64,000 bases of DNA from Bacteroidota bacterium (GCA_018266055.1 JAFDYT010000008.1:152862-216861); one strand, 5' to 3'; shown: positions 43,080 to 52,450, counted from the first letter of the stretch. Numbers and translations are program-made. The notes: generated by a model from the sequence alone, not told the origin.

Positions 43080-43496
43080 ATGAGCAAATCACTGAAATTA
43101 TTCCTTTCGTTTGTCATCACCACCGTGGTAATGTGCGTGGTGAATTTCATCGCACAGATTGCATTGATTTTTATAGACGCCGTGAGCAGATGGGAGTCGT
43201 CTTCGGCCCTCACGGTTGTGCTGTGGATCGTGACCGGCGTGTTTGGCGCCGTCTTTACAGGACTGACGGCTACACTCTTTTTACCCGAAAAGGAAATCAC
43301 TTATCGGAATACGTACAATGTGGTTGCCGTAGTTTCTGTCATAGCCATTACAGCCGCCGTAGCCTTGATGCTGAATGGCGACTTTATCGAAGACGCTGAC
43401 GACTTCACCTTATTCTTCAGCAATGGAATTGTTTTTGTTTCTTACTTTATTGGCAGTGGTGGCTTTGCCCTGGTGGGCAGGAACTTAGATAAGTAA
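43080..43496 (+). CDS. Four-TM membrane protein of unknown function
   Basis: The 138-aa protein has four hydrophobic segments: FLSFVITTVVMCVVNFIAQI (~8-30), TVVLWIVTGVFGAVFTGLTA (~45-65), NVVAVVSVIAITAAVALML (~80-98) and NGIVFVSYFIGSGGFALVG (~113-133). No motif is visible. It is coupled to the ankyrin gene, which may be its soluble partner. Confidence 0.65.
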   Translation: MSKSLKLFLSFVITTVVMCVVNFIAQIALIFIDAVSRWESSSALTVVLWIVTGVFGAVFTGLTATLFLPEKEITYRNTYNVVAVVSVIAITAAVALMLNGDFIEDADDFTLFFSNGIVFVSYFIGSGGFALVGRNLDK

Positions 43497-43508
43497 GGAA
43501 ATTCCTTC

Positions 43509-43787
43509 TCACCGCTGCCTCTTGCCTGTGACGATGTATTCAATCATCCGGTTGAAGGTGTTCGTCTCCTGATAATGACCTAGAATTTCATTGAGCACAG
43601 GATTGATCACCGTATTTCCGAAATAAATAAAATCTCCGGTAAGGGTATAGTCGTGGCCGGTTCTTCGTTTGTGGCGTTCGGTTCTGAATTGGTCAAACCG
43701 CTCTTTCCATCGGTTGATGTTAAATCCAAAACGCTCATGAAGAAATTTCCAGACGCGATCGATATGGTGCTCCTCAAAAGTGTTCAC
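43509..43787 (-). CDS. Small protein of unknown function
   Basis: The 92-aa, charged, cytoplasmic protein (GTG start) has VWKFLHERFGFNINRWKERFDQFR followed by GHDYTLTGDFIYFGNTVINPVLNEILGHYQE. It has no motif or membrane segment I recognise. It is convergent with the membrane protein gene, and the EamA gene lies 65 bp upstream. Codon use looks coding on the minus strand, but start and function are uncertain. Confidence 0.45.
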   Translation of the reverse strand: MNTFEEHHIDRVWKFLHERFGFNINRWKERFDQFRTERHKRRTGHDYTLTGDFIYFGNTVINPVLNEILGHYQETNTFNRMIEYIVTGKRQR

Positions 43788-43852
43788 GGCTCAAATAAAA
43801 AAACCGATTTTTAGCAATCCAAGGAGAGGGGCATAAAATTATTGAGGGAAAC

Positions 43853-44743
43853 CTATTTTTCCTTTTTATTAAGGATATACACCGCACCGATGCCCAGCAG
43901 TCCACCCGCAATGGTGTGCACCTGAGGGATTTCTTCCAGAAAGATCCAGGAACCAAGTGCTGCCGAAAAGGGAACAAGAAAGATAAAGCTGCTGGCTTTG
44001 CTGGCTCCCAGGCGTGAGGTGGCGATAAAGTAAAATGTGGTGGCGAGTGAGGTAGTAATGGTGGCGCTGAAAAACAGATTGCCCCAAAACACAGGATCTG
44101 CTTTTGCGAGGGTAACCTGTGCGCCATGCCATCCGGCCACGATAAACATCAGCACTGCACTGATTCCATACAAATAGAAACTGAATGTTACCGGCGAGCC
44201 GTAACGGCCGGCGCGTGAGGTAAAAATGCTTAACACCGACCAACTAAATGCAGCCAGTAAGAAGTAGATATTTCCGGCACTAAAGACCTGACCGATATCC
44301 GTGATCAGTTTGAGGAGTACTACACCGGCGAGAAGTCCAAGTACCAACCCGATGGTTTCGTTACGCGTGGGAGCACGACGCGCCATGATCAGCATAATGC
44401 CATACGATACAATAGGATTCAGCACGGTGACCAACACACCACCGGCGCCGGCTTTTCCTGTGACTAAACCTTGAAAGAAAAGAAAGGTGTACACAGAAAT
44501 CAAGATGGAGGCGATTATCAAATCGCGTAACCCACTGCGCTTGATCAGGAACGACGTTTTAACAAATAACAGAATGAAAAAAAGCGACACAAACGTAACC
44601 ACAAACCTGAAAAGTGAAATGGTGAGCGCGTCGCCATAGCCGGCCATGATCTTCCCGGCTGTCCAACTGAATCCCCAGCAGGTCATACTTAGAATCATAG
44701 TGATCAGAAAGAATCGCTGGTTGTTTTCGCTGTGTTCAGTCAT
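43853..44743 (-). CDS. EamA/DMT family transporter
   Basis: The 296-aa protein has ten TM helices in two five-helix EamA repeats, with TMTCWGFSWTAGKIM at the start and GGVLVTVLNPIVSYGIMLIMARR and SSFIFLVPFSAALGSWIFLEEIP at the repeat cores. It is a drug/metabolite transporter superfamily exporter; substrate unknown. A clear TATCTTTG -7 box lies ~50 bp upstream. Confidence 0.92.
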   Translation of the reverse strand: MTEHSENNQRFFLITMILSMTCWGFSWTAGKIMAGYGDALTISLFRFVVTFVSLFFILLFVKTSFLIKRSGLRDLIIASILISVYTFLFFQGLVTGKAGAGGVLVTVLNPIVSYGIMLIMARRAPTRNETIGLVLGLLAGVVLLKLITDIGQVFSAGNIYFLLAAFSWSVLSIFTSRAGRYGSPVTFSFYLYGISAVLMFIVAGWHGAQVTLAKADPVFWGNLFFSATITTSLATTFYFIATSRLGASKASSFIFLVPFSAALGSWIFLEEIPQVHTIAGGLLGIGAVYILNKKEK

Positions 44744-44793
44744 GAAATGGTATTGCGCGTGAGAAGCGGTTGGTAATGGTGAAGTTTAGCGGG

Positions 44794-44801
44794 CAAAGAT
44801 A
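44794..44801 (-). promoter_or_regulatory. -7 box (TATCTTTG) upstream of the EamA gene
   Basis: On the minus strand an exact TAnnTTTG sits 50 bp before the start codon. No TTTG is present at the usual -33 spacing. Confidence 0.4.
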
Positions 44802-44930
44802 ATACCTAGACTATTGATCTTTCGATTAAAATGGACTACTGTGAACCAAATGACTGTCTTTTTGTTGACCAGTATAAAATAAAACCCGAACATTGCCGAC
44901 TATTCATCAAACTCTACTCTAAAACTCTTC

Positions 44931-46655
44931 ATGGCGAAAACTAAAGTGACTATCGGTCAGGTGTTTAAAACCATCATCTGGCCCCGCAGAAAGCTTCTTT
45001 TTATTGGACTCATTCTTATTGTAATCAGTCGTGCGGCTGGCCTGGTGCCACCGTGGGCAACCAAACCTTTCATGGATGATATCCTCGTCAAGCACGAGAT
45101 GGACAAACTTCCCATGCTGTTGATCGGGGTGACCATTGCGATATTAATTCAGGCTATCACTTCATTCTTACTTACCAAGATTCTTAGTGTGGAAGCACAA
45201 CATCTGATCTCGGTATTACGGTCGCGAGTGCAAAAACATCTGCTTCGCTTGCCGATTCGCTTTTTCGACAATCAGAAATCAGGAGCGTTGGTATCGCGTG
45301 TGATGAACGATGTGGAGGGCGTGCGTAATCTGGTAGGCACAGGATTGGTGCAGTTGATTGGCGGCATTCTTACTGCCGTGATCTCGATTGCCTTTCTCAT
45401 CAACATTAGTCCACTGATGACGCTCTTTGTTTTGCTTCCCATGTCCATCTTTGGTGTGATTACATTGAAAGCATTCTCGATCATACGACCTGTATTTCGC
45501 GAGCGTGGCAAAATTACCGCAGAAGTTACCGGTCGTCTTACGGAAACATTAAATGGAGTGCGTGTGATCAAAGGCTTTAATGCTGAAGCGCAGGAAATAA
45601 AAGTTTTTGAAGATGGCGTTGAAAAGCTTTTTCTCAACGTAAAGAAAAGTCTCACGTCAACAAGTTTTGTGACGAGCGCAGGCACTTTCCTCGTCGGCTT
45701 GGCTAGTGTGGGTATCATGGGATTGAGCGGATACTTTAAATTATCGGCAGGCGACTTTCTGCAATTCACCATGTTTATGGTGTTTATGATCGCGCCAATT
45801 GTGCAGATGAGCAACATCGGCAGTCAGCTTACGGAAGCCTTTGCCGGGTTGGATCGTACGGAAGAGCTGATGAACATGCCTGTAGAAGATGATAATACTG
45901 TACGTACGATAAAGATCGGAACCATCAAAGGTGACATTGTATTTGATAAAGTGTCCTTCGCTTACGAAGAGGGAAAGAACGTGCTGAATGAAGTGAGTTT
46001 TAATGCACCGGCGGGATCGGTCACAGCACTCGTAGGAACTTCAGGTTCTGGTAAAACGACAATCGCCGGACTGGCGGCTTCCTTCCTTAATCCAGCAAGT
46101 GGCACCATCACGGTGGATGGTGTTGACATGTCTAAAATATCGTTGGATAGTTACCGCAGTCAACTCGGCGTTGTGTTGCAAGATGATTTTCTGTTTGAAG
46201 GAACCATCCGAGAAAATATTTTATTCCCGCGTCCTAACGCTACCGAAGAGGAGTTGCAGAAGGCTGTGCAGGCCGCGTATGTGCACGAGTTTACTTCGCG
46301 CTTTGAACTTGGATTAGATACGGTGATCGGCGAGCGTGGCGTGAAGCTTTCCGGTGGGCAGCGTCAACGTATCGCGATTGCGCGCGCCATACTGGCCAAC
46401 CCTCGCGTATTGATTCTTGATGAAGCCACATCTAATCTTGATACCGAAAGTGAGAGCTTCATTCAGGAAAGTTTGAAAGGCTTGATGCAGGGGCGCACTA
46501 CGTTTGTGATTGCGCACCGCTTAAGCACCATTCGTCAGGCGGATCAGATATTGATTGTGGAGCACGGCCAGATTGCTGAGCGCGGCAAGCACGAAGAACT
46601 GATCGCCACCAAAGGAAGGTACTTTGAGTTGTACACCTATCAGGCGCGGATCTAG
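44931..46655 (+). CDS. MsbA-type ABC transporter (fused permease-ATPase)
   Basis: At 574 aa, with six TM helices and the coupling-helix region (LLRLPIRFFDNQKSGALVSRVMNDVEGVRNLVG) characteristic of type IV ABC exporters. The C-terminal ATPase has Walker A LVGTSGSGKTT, Q-loop VLQDDFLF, signature KLSGGQRQRIAIARA, Walker B RVLILDEATSNLD and H-loop FVIAHRLST. It belongs to the MsbA/multidrug exporter group; lipid A flippase or drug efflux cannot be decided from sequence. It stands alone and is followed by repeats. Confidence 0.93.
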   Translation: MAKTKVTIGQVFKTIIWPRRKLLFIGLILIVISRAAGLVPPWATKPFMDDILVKHEMDKLPMLLIGVTIAILIQAITSFLLTKILSVEAQHLISVLRSRVQKHLLRLPIRFFDNQKSGALVSRVMNDVEGVRNLVGTGLVQLIGGILTAVISIAFLINISPLMTLFVLLPMSIFGVITLKAFSIIRPVFRERGKITAEVTGRLTETLNGVRVIKGFNAEAQEIKVFEDGVEKLFLNVKKSLTSTSFVTSAGTFLVGLASVGIMGLSGYFKLSAGDFLQFTMFMVFMIAPIVQMSNIGSQLTEAFAGLDRTEELMNMPVEDDNTVRTIKIGTIKGDIVFDKVSFAYEEGKNVLNEVSFNAPAGSVTALVGTSGSGKTTIAGLAASFLNPASGTITVDGVDMSKISLDSYRSQLGVVLQDDFLFEGTIRENILFPRPNATEEELQKAVQAAYVHEFTSRFELGLDTVIGERGVKLSGGQRQRIAIARAILANPRVLILDEATSNLDTESESFIQESLKGLMQGRTTFVIAHRLSTIRQADQILIVEHGQIAERGKHEELIATKGRYFELYTYQARI

Positions 46656-46688
46656 ATCTTAAATAGACTGTATTGTGCACTTTTTTTC

Positions 46689-47098
46689 ACCACATAGGAC
46701 ATAGCGCACATAAGGTTTTCACATAGGGTGTGTTTTCAATGCAAGATGGTGCTATGTCTCCTATGTGTTGGCTCATCTATGTGTCTATGTGGTTAAAAAA
46801 GGCGAGGACTAGGTTTCTATTTGTTGAATGACTTTTACCACATAGGACATAGAGCGCATAAGATTTTCACATAGACTATGTTTCCTATGTGCTGGCTTTT
46901 CCTATGTGTCTATGTGGTTCAAAAAAGGCGAAGACTAAGTTTCTATTTTGTTGAATGACTTTTACCACATAGGACATAGCGCACATAAGATTTTCACATA
47001 GACTATGTTTCCTATGTGTTGGCTCATCTATGTGTCTATGTGGTTCAAAAGAGGCGAGGACTAGGTTTCTATTCGTTGAATGACTTTTACCACAGAGG
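46689..47098. repeat. CTATGTG palindromic repeats (about 3.3 tandem ~125-bp units)
   Basis: Each unit has ACCACATAGGACATAGCGCA, then TTTTCACATAGACTATGTTT, then CTATGTGTCTATGTGG, GGCGAGGACTAGGTTTCTAT and a variable TTGTTGAATGACTTTT. Outer (CCACATAG/CTATGTGG) and inner (CACATAG/CTATGTG) arms form nested dyads. The last unit is cut at ACCACAGAGGAGCC, which abuts the stop of the GxxExxY gene. A copy at 33593 is the same family. It fills the gene-free gap 46656-47101. Confidence 0.9.
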
Positions 47099-47101
47099 AG
47101 C

Positions 47102-47518
47102 CTAGACGTCGGGTAAAGCCGTGTACAAATGATTGACCAATGTTTTTTGGCCATACTTGAAAATATTGGTACAGTGAAAGTTAATCAAGAGCCCTTTTGG
47201 TTTTTCAAGCATCCTCATGTACGAGAGTAAGACCGCGTCGTGAATAGGCAGCAGACCTTCCTGCGCCTTCAACTCCACGCACAGAATATCTTCAATTAGT
47301 ACATCCAGTCTAAGTTCAGTTTCAAAGGTTAGCCCCTTATAACCCAGCGGAATCCAGATTTGTTTGTGATAGGCAAGACCTTGCAATTCTAGTTCTCTAA
47401 GAAAGCATTTTTCATAAACACTCTCCAACAACCCCGGCCCAAGTTGCTTATGGACTTCGATGGCGCAACCAATAGATGAGTACGTCAGATCATTGAGGTA
47501 TTTTTTTGTTGGTAGCAT
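47102..47518 (-). CDS. GxxExxY protein
   Basis: The protein shows the family motif GPGLLESVYE (GxxExxY). It then has a PD-(D/E)XK-like core: FETELRLDVLIEDILCVELKAQEGLL, with Asp, Glu and Lys in the expected D...ExK order. It ends KGLLINF and a C-terminal VNHL. I start at ATG 47518 (MLPTKKYLND), giving 138 aa, close to the family's ~125. The frame is open to 47599 but that part reads like spacer. The gene is directly joined to a CTATGTG repeat array, a neighbourhood I believe is common for this family. Nuclease activity is inferred only. Confidence 0.85.
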   Translation of the reverse strand: MLPTKKYLNDLTYSSIGCAIEVHKQLGPGLLESVYEKCFLRELELQGLAYHKQIWIPLGYKGLTFETELRLDVLIEDILCVELKAQEGLLPIHDAVLLSYMRMLEKPKGLLINFHCTNIFKYGQKTLVNHLYTALPDV

Positions 47519-47686
47519 AATGGATTTGTCGGAGTTCAAGCAGTCGACGAATTTACTTTTTGGTTTTTGAAAGTAAAAAGTAGGGTCACCAAATTTCATT
47601 TTGGAATGACTACTATCAATATTTTATGATAAGCGGACCGCTCGTTGAATCAAAAAATTCTTACTTTTAGTTATAACCTAAACCCC

Positions 47687-48991
47687 ATGAGAAATTTTTT
47701 GACCCTAACGTTTTTACTTCTATCGATTGCGGCCTTTTCGCAATCCGATAAGATCTATCAGACTATCAAAGCCAAGGCTGATGCCGAAGAATCCAAGGTG
47801 GTTGCCTGGCGCCGTGACATCCACGAACACCCTGAGTTGAGCAACCGCGAATTCCGCACAGCCGACCTCATTGCCAAACATCTTCAGTCGTTGGGCATCG
47901 AAACAAAAACCGGCGTGGCCAAGACTGGTGTAGTCGGAATCCTAAAAGGTGGTTTGCCAGGCCCTGTAATTGCACTTCGTGCCGACATGGATGCTCTTCC
48001 CGTGCTGGAGTCCAATAGCCTGCCTTATGCCTCTAAGGTGAAAGGAGAGTACAATGGTAAGGAAGTATCGGTGATGCACGCCTGTGGGCACGACACGCAC
48101 GTGGCCATTCTGATGGGCGTAGCCGAGGTGCTTTCTTCGATGAAGAAAGACATTAAAGGTACAGTGAAATTTATTTTCCAACCTGCGGAAGAAGGAGCAC
48201 CTGTAGGTGAAGAAGGTGGCGCAGAGCTGATGGTGAAAGAGGGTGTTCTCGAAAATCCAAAAGTAGATGTCATCTTCGGACTTCACATCGCAGCCGGAAC
48301 TGAAGTGGGAAAGCTCACCTACCGGCCCGGTGGTGCTATGGCTTCCGTGAATGGCTTGCGAATTACCGTGACCGGAAAACCGTCGCATGGTGCGATGCCG
48401 TGGCTGTCGGTAGATCCGATTTTAGTATCGGCACAAATTGTCACCAGCCTTCATACTATTGTGAGCCGGAATGTAGATGTGACGAAGAATGCAGCCGTAG
48501 TAACCATTGGTGCGATTAACGGCGGTAATCGGGGAAACATTATTTCTGAGAAAGTAGAAATGCTCGGTACCGTGCGCACGCTTAGTCCTGAAGATGAGAA
48601 GATGGTGATCCGTCGCATTAATGAAGTCGCAACCCATACTGCCGAGGCTGCCGGCGCTACTGCGGTAGTGGAATGCCCTTATGGAATCCGCTATCCGGTT
48701 ACATTCAACAACGAGCAACTGACAGAGAAAATGTTACCCACTTTAGTTAGATCGGCGGGTCAGGAAAATGTGAAACTAGTGCCTGCGATTACCGGCAGCG
48801 AGGATTTCTCTTTCTTCAGTGAAAAAGTGCCCGGCTTATTTTTCTCGTTGGGTGGAATGCCGAAAGGTCAGGATCCCGCTAAGGCAGGTCCGCACCATAC
48901 ACCTCAATTCATTATTGACGACAGTGGATTGAAACTAGGTATCGTTACGTTCTGTAACCTGGTGTTTGACTACAGCAATCATAAGAAATAA
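47687..48991 (+). CDS. M20-family amidohydrolase (secreted)
   Basis: A signal peptide (MRNFLTLTFLLLSIAAFSQ) precedes an M20D carboxypeptidase/aminoacylase: WRRDIHEHPELSNREFRT, ALRADMDALPV, HACGHDTHVAILMG (metal-binding His/Asp), QPAEEGAPVG with the catalytic Glu, and a final GSEDFSFFSEKVPG and HHTP. It hydrolyses N-acyl amino acids or indole-3-acetyl-type amides; substrate not determined. ATG 47687 is chosen over TTG 47645. It converges with the Ldh2 gene without a gap. Confidence 0.92.
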   Translation: MRNFLTLTFLLLSIAAFSQSDKIYQTIKAKADAEESKVVAWRRDIHEHPELSNREFRTADLIAKHLQSLGIETKTGVAKTGVVGILKGGLPGPVIALRADMDALPVLESNSLPYASKVKGEYNGKEVSVMHACGHDTHVAILMGVAEVLSSMKKDIKGTVKFIFQPAEEGAPVGEEGGAELMVKEGVLENPKVDVIFGLHIAAGTEVGKLTYRPGGAMASVNGLRITVTGKPSHGAMPWLSVDPILVSAQIVTSLHTIVSRNVDVTKNAAVVTIGAINGGNRGNIISEKVEMLGTVRTLSPEDEKMVIRRINEVATHTAEAAGATAVVECPYGIRYPVTFNNEQLTEKMLPTLVRSAGQENVKLVPAITGSEDFSFFSEKVPGLFFSLGGMPKGQDPAKAGPHHTPQFIIDDSGLKLGIVTFCNLVFDYSNHKK

Positions 48992-50080
48992 TTACACTTC
49001 AAAGGGGATTCCGGTTTGCTTCGAAATGTCGAGCAAATCATTGACGACAGCAGGCAAAAGCGGAATTCCTTCTTTTCTTCGAATCGCTTCCTCAGCGTGT
49101 TCTGGATCTCCGGGAATTAAGACACCGTTGGTTCCTTTAGCAGGCTTGGTATGGCGGAAAACCTCAATCCACTCATCAATTCTTTTCTTGAATTCATTCA
49201 CTTCCATGAAGCCATCGATTTCCATGGCGCCAAAAAAATGCCCGATACCTTTGCCCACACTGCAGCTGGGGATTTCCTGGCGAAGTGCAAAAGGAGGAGC
49301 AAACGGCCCCCAGTTGGCGCCACTTAACACTGACGTAAGTATATCAACCATCGCCGAGAGGGCATAACCTTTGTGGCCACCAAGTTCACGCTCTGAGCCG
49401 AGCGGCAGCAGCGCGCCACCGTTGATCATGTCGTTGGGGTCGGTGGTCATCTCTCCGTGCTGATTGATGATCCACCCTTTCGGAATGGCAGCGCCTTTGC
49501 GTTTGGCAATTTCGATCTTGCCATAAGCTGCAGCGCTGGTGGCCAGATCGATTACTACCGGCAGATTTTTTAATCCTGGAAAAGCAATTGAAATCGGGTT
49601 GGTGCCAAGCATCCGTTCTGCACCCCACAGCGGAGCGACAAGTTTTGTGGTGTTGGTCATCGACCAGCCAATCATGTCGCGCTCCAACGCTTTGAATGAA
49701 TAATACGAAGCGATGCCATAGTGATTGGTGTTACACACACTTACCCAACCTGATCCGTGTTGTGAAGCTTTGTCCATCGCGATTTCGTTGGCTTTCGGCC
49801 CGACCACAAGGCCGAGGCCATTGTCGCCGTCCACAGTACATACGCTTTTTCGTTCGCGTACAATTGTGATGTTTGGCTTGGGATTTATTTTTCCCAATGT
49901 AAGCATGTCGAAGTACGTATGAAGCCGCGCTACACCATGGGAGTCTATCCCGCGAAGGTCGGAGAGGCTGAGCACATCGGCGGCCTGCTCGGCATCTTTC
50001 AGGGGCACACCGAAATGTGTGAATACCTGAATCGAAAATTCAGTAAGGTATTTCGAAGAGAATCTTTTTAACTCGTTCAT
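48992..50080 (-). CDS. Ldh2-family malate/L-lactate dehydrogenase
   Basis: The 362-aa protein belongs to the NAD-dependent Ldh2/YlbC/MDH family with no Rossmann fold: LRGIDSHGVARLHTYF, NTNHYGIASYYS, MLGTNPISIAFPG, VVIDLATSAAAYGKIEIAKRKG and GHKGYALSAMVDILTSVLSGA. It ends the fucose cluster, with its start overlapping the mutarotase stop by 4 bp. Because that pathway yields L-lactate, oxidation of L-lactate to pyruvate is the simplest role; malate or ureidoglycolate activity is possible by family. Confidence 0.88.
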   Translation of the reverse strand: MNELKRFSSKYLTEFSIQVFTHFGVPLKDAEQAADVLSLSDLRGIDSHGVARLHTYFDMLTLGKINPKPNITIVRERKSVCTVDGDNGLGLVVGPKANEIAMDKASQHGSGWVSVCNTNHYGIASYYSFKALERDMIGWSMTNTTKLVAPLWGAERMLGTNPISIAFPGLKNLPVVIDLATSAAAYGKIEIAKRKGAAIPKGWIINQHGEMTTDPNDMINGGALLPLGSERELGGHKGYALSAMVDILTSVLSGANWGPFAPPFALRQEIPSCSVGKGIGHFFGAMEIDGFMEVNEFKKRIDEWIEVFRHTKPAKGTNGVLIPGDPEHAEEAIRRKEGIPLLPAVVNDLLDISKQTGIPFEV

Positions 50081-50406
50081 AATTCAAAAATCTTTTCCAT
50101 CAACACCCATTTTTCGCCGGGCCTGGCATGAGGCAAGGCTTGTTGATAATTCCACATGAGCTTTTCCCACTCCTGAACTTTTGCGTTAGCTAAATCGGCT
50201 TTCCCTTTTTTCTCAAACGAAAAAGAGTCGTCTGCTTCGACGAGCATCATCATCCGGTTACCTGTTCGAAATATTTCCAATTTCTGTATCCCGGATTCGC
50301 GAATGCTTTTGATAATCTCTGGCCACACGCGTTGATGATAGGCTTCGTATTCAGCGATCAGCGTTGCATCGTCTTTTAAATCGAGGGCAAGGCAAAATCG
50401 TTTCAT
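50077..50406 (-). CDS. Sugar mutarotase of the L-rhamnose/L-fucose mutarotase family
   Basis: The 109-aa ferredoxin-like small protein has the RhaM-type pattern: KRFCLALDLKDDATLIAEYEAYHQRVWPEIIKSIRESGIQKLEIFRTGNRMMMLVEAD and a closing W..MEKIFEL. It interconverts sugar anomers. Context (FucP, fucose dehydrogenase) makes L-fucose the likely substrate. It is 1 bp from fucP and overlaps the Ldh2 gene by 4 bp. Confidence 0.88.
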   Translation of the reverse strand: MKRFCLALDLKDDATLIAEYEAYHQRVWPEIIKSIRESGIQKLEIFRTGNRMMMLVEADDSFSFEKKGKADLANAKVQEWEKLMWNYQQALPHARPGEKWVLMEKIFEL

Positions 50407-50407
50407 G

Positions 50408-51655
50408 TTACTGAGGTTTGATCTTGTAGCCTTTCAATCCGAAGTAAGCGACGATCAGAAAACATACAAGTGGTACGGCGAAAGCCTGTTGTATGCCGAT
50501 GTGATCAGAAATGATTCCCATGACAGGCGGTACCAGTGCTCCACCTACAATTGCCATGATGATGAGCGATGCACCTAGTTTGGTCTGCTCGCCCAAGTCT
50601 TTTACACCTAATGCGAAAATCGTAGGAAACATAATCGACATAAAGAAATTAATGCCGAGCACAGAATATACCGCCAGGGTACCCTCACCAAAAATTCCGA
50701 CAGAGCACAAGGCTGAAGCGAGCAGTCCGTAAAGCGCAAGTAGCTTGTGGTCTTTAATGAAAGTCATAATCACGGTACCAACAAATCGCCCGGCTACAAA
50801 TAGAAATGTGCCAGTCAACATGAATGTTCCTGAAGCTACTTCATTGGATGTACCAGGCAAAAGCGTGGTTACATAGTTGATAGTGATGCCCCACACACCC
50901 GCCTGAGCACCCACATAAAACAATTGCGTGAGCACCGCGTTGCGCAGGTGAAGTTTCTTGAAGATGGCGGCATCGAATTTTAGTTTCGCTCCTTTGGATG
51001 GCTCAGGCATTTTTGTCAGGAAGAGGAGTAAGGCGATTACCAGTACGGCTGCGGCGATTAGCATGTAAGGAAGGATCACCGCATTGGCAGCTTGCTGCTT
51101 TTGATCGAGTGTGCTCAGGGTGCCTTCATTTCCAGCAAATATAAATTTACTGGCGAGCCAAGGGCCCACGATGAGGGCAAGTCCATTAAAGAATTGAGAG
51201 AAATTCAGGCGTTGCACCGATGATTCCGGTTTCCCTAAGATAGTGACATAAGGATTGGCCGCCGTTTCAAGAAAAGCGAGGCCGCTGGCAATGATATAAA
51301 GAGCAATCAGGAAATACCCGAAGGTGATGGTCTTGGCCGCCGGAATGAAAAGCAACGCGCCGCTGGCGTACAAGAGAAGGCCAAGAAGAATTCCTTTCTT
51401 GTAGGTGTAGCGTTCCATGAACAATCCCGCCGGGATGGCCAGCGTGAAGTAGCCAAAGTAGAAGGCACTTTCTACCAACAATGCCTGTGTTCGTTTGATT
51501 TCAAACACGGGCTGAAAGTGTGCGATGAGTGCTGAGTTTAGGATGTTGGCAAGTCCCCATAAAAAAAATAAGCTTGTGACCAGTACGAGTGGAACGACAT
51601 ACGATTTGGTCGTGTCGATTGCGGTGGGTTTAGTTTCTGTACTGATGAAGGCCAT
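50408..51655 (-). CDS. fucP: L-fucose:H+ symporter (FucP, MFS)
   Basis: The 415-aa protein has twelve TM helices and the FucP signature: LFFLWGLANILNSALIAHFQ near residues 30-50, AGLFMERYTYKKGILLG in loop 2-3, and ETAANPYVTILGKPESSVQRLNFSQFFNGLA in the middle. The Asp/Glu in the first helices needed for proton coupling in E. coli FucP are not obvious by eye. The fucose neighbours support the substrate. Confidence 0.93.
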   Translation of the reverse strand: MAFISTETKPTAIDTTKSYVVPLVLVTSLFFLWGLANILNSALIAHFQPVFEIKRTQALLVESAFYFGYFTLAIPAGLFMERYTYKKGILLGLLLYASGALLFIPAAKTITFGYFLIALYIIASGLAFLETAANPYVTILGKPESSVQRLNFSQFFNGLALIVGPWLASKFIFAGNEGTLSTLDQKQQAANAVILPYMLIAAAVLVIALLLFLTKMPEPSKGAKLKFDAAIFKKLHLRNAVLTQLFYVGAQAGVWGITINYVTTLLPGTSNEVASGTFMLTGTFLFVAGRFVGTVIMTFIKDHKLLALYGLLASALCSVGIFGEGTLAVYSVLGINFFMSIMFPTIFALGVKDLGEQTKLGASLIIMAIVGGALVPPVMGIISDHIGIQQAFAVPLVCFLIVAYFGLKGYKIKPQ

Positions 51656-51664
51656 TGAAGTTGG

Positions 51665-52447
51665 TTAAAGGATTGCGCGGTCAAGGTGGACATAACCTCC
51701 GTCGACATGAATAAGCTGCCCTGTAGTATGACTCGATTTTTCTGAAAGAAGAAACGCCGCCATGTTGGCGATCTCTTCACTGGTTGTCATACGCTTATCA
51801 AGCGGAATTTTGGAGGTGATGGATTTTAATTTCTCTTCAGGGTCAGGAAAAGTCTTAACCCAATTTTCGTAGAGCGGTGTATAACACTCAGCGACAATGA
51901 TTGCGTTCACGCGGATCCCGTAAGGCAATAATTCTACAGCCCATTCACGCGTCAGCGCATTTCTTCCGCCGTTAGCAGCTGCATATGCGGAAGTGTTTCC
52001 CTGACCTGTCTCGGCTGTTTTGGAGCCGATGTTTACGATTGCACCTTTTGTTTTTTTAAGATAGGGAAGAGCAAAATGCGCCATAAGATAATAGTGAACC
52101 AGATTTTTGTGCAGCGACTCCATGAAGCGGTTATAGTTCCCGTGCTCAAGCCCTACACCATCGTTCACTCCTGCGTTATTCACCAATCCTTCAATCTTCC
52201 CAAAATGATTGCCAATATGATTTATGGCTTTGCTGCATTCTTCCGGATTGGAGAGTTCGGCTACGACCTGAAATGTCCGGCCTCCCGAATTCTTTATTTT
52301 GTCCAGCGCTTGCAGGTTATCGTTTTCGTTTCTTCCGACAATGACCGGTATTGCTCCTTCTTTTGCCAGCGCCTCTGCAACGCCTAAGCCTATGCCTTTG
52401 GCGCCGCCGGTAACTACGATCACCTTATCGTTGAGCTGAAGATCCAT
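51665..52447 (-). CDS. L-fucose dehydrogenase (SDR family)
   Basis: A 260-aa classical SDR: VVTGGAKGIGLGVAEALA (Rossmann loop), NNAGV, NIGSKTAETGQGNTSAYAAANGGRNAL, where the usual Tyr-x-x-x-Lys reads YAAAN with Asn at the Lys position, and VDGGYVHLDRAIL at the end. The Lys replacement is notable. FUCDH-type enzymes oxidise L-fucose to L-fucono-1,5-lactone; sequence flanks (fuconolactonase, FucP) support that. Gap to fuconolactonase is 3 bp. Confidence 0.82.
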   Translation of the reverse strand: MDLQLNDKVIVVTGGAKGIGLGVAEALAKEGAIPVIVGRNENDNLQALDKIKNSGGRTFQVVAELSNPEECSKAINHIGNHFGKIEGLVNNAGVNDGVGLEHGNYNRFMESLHKNLVHYYLMAHFALPYLKKTKGAIVNIGSKTAETGQGNTSAYAAANGGRNALTREWAVELLPYGIRVNAIIVAECYTPLYENWVKTFPDPEEKLKSITSKIPLDKRMTTSEEIANMAAFLLSEKSSHTTGQLIHVDGGYVHLDRAIL

Positions 52448-52450
52448 GAA

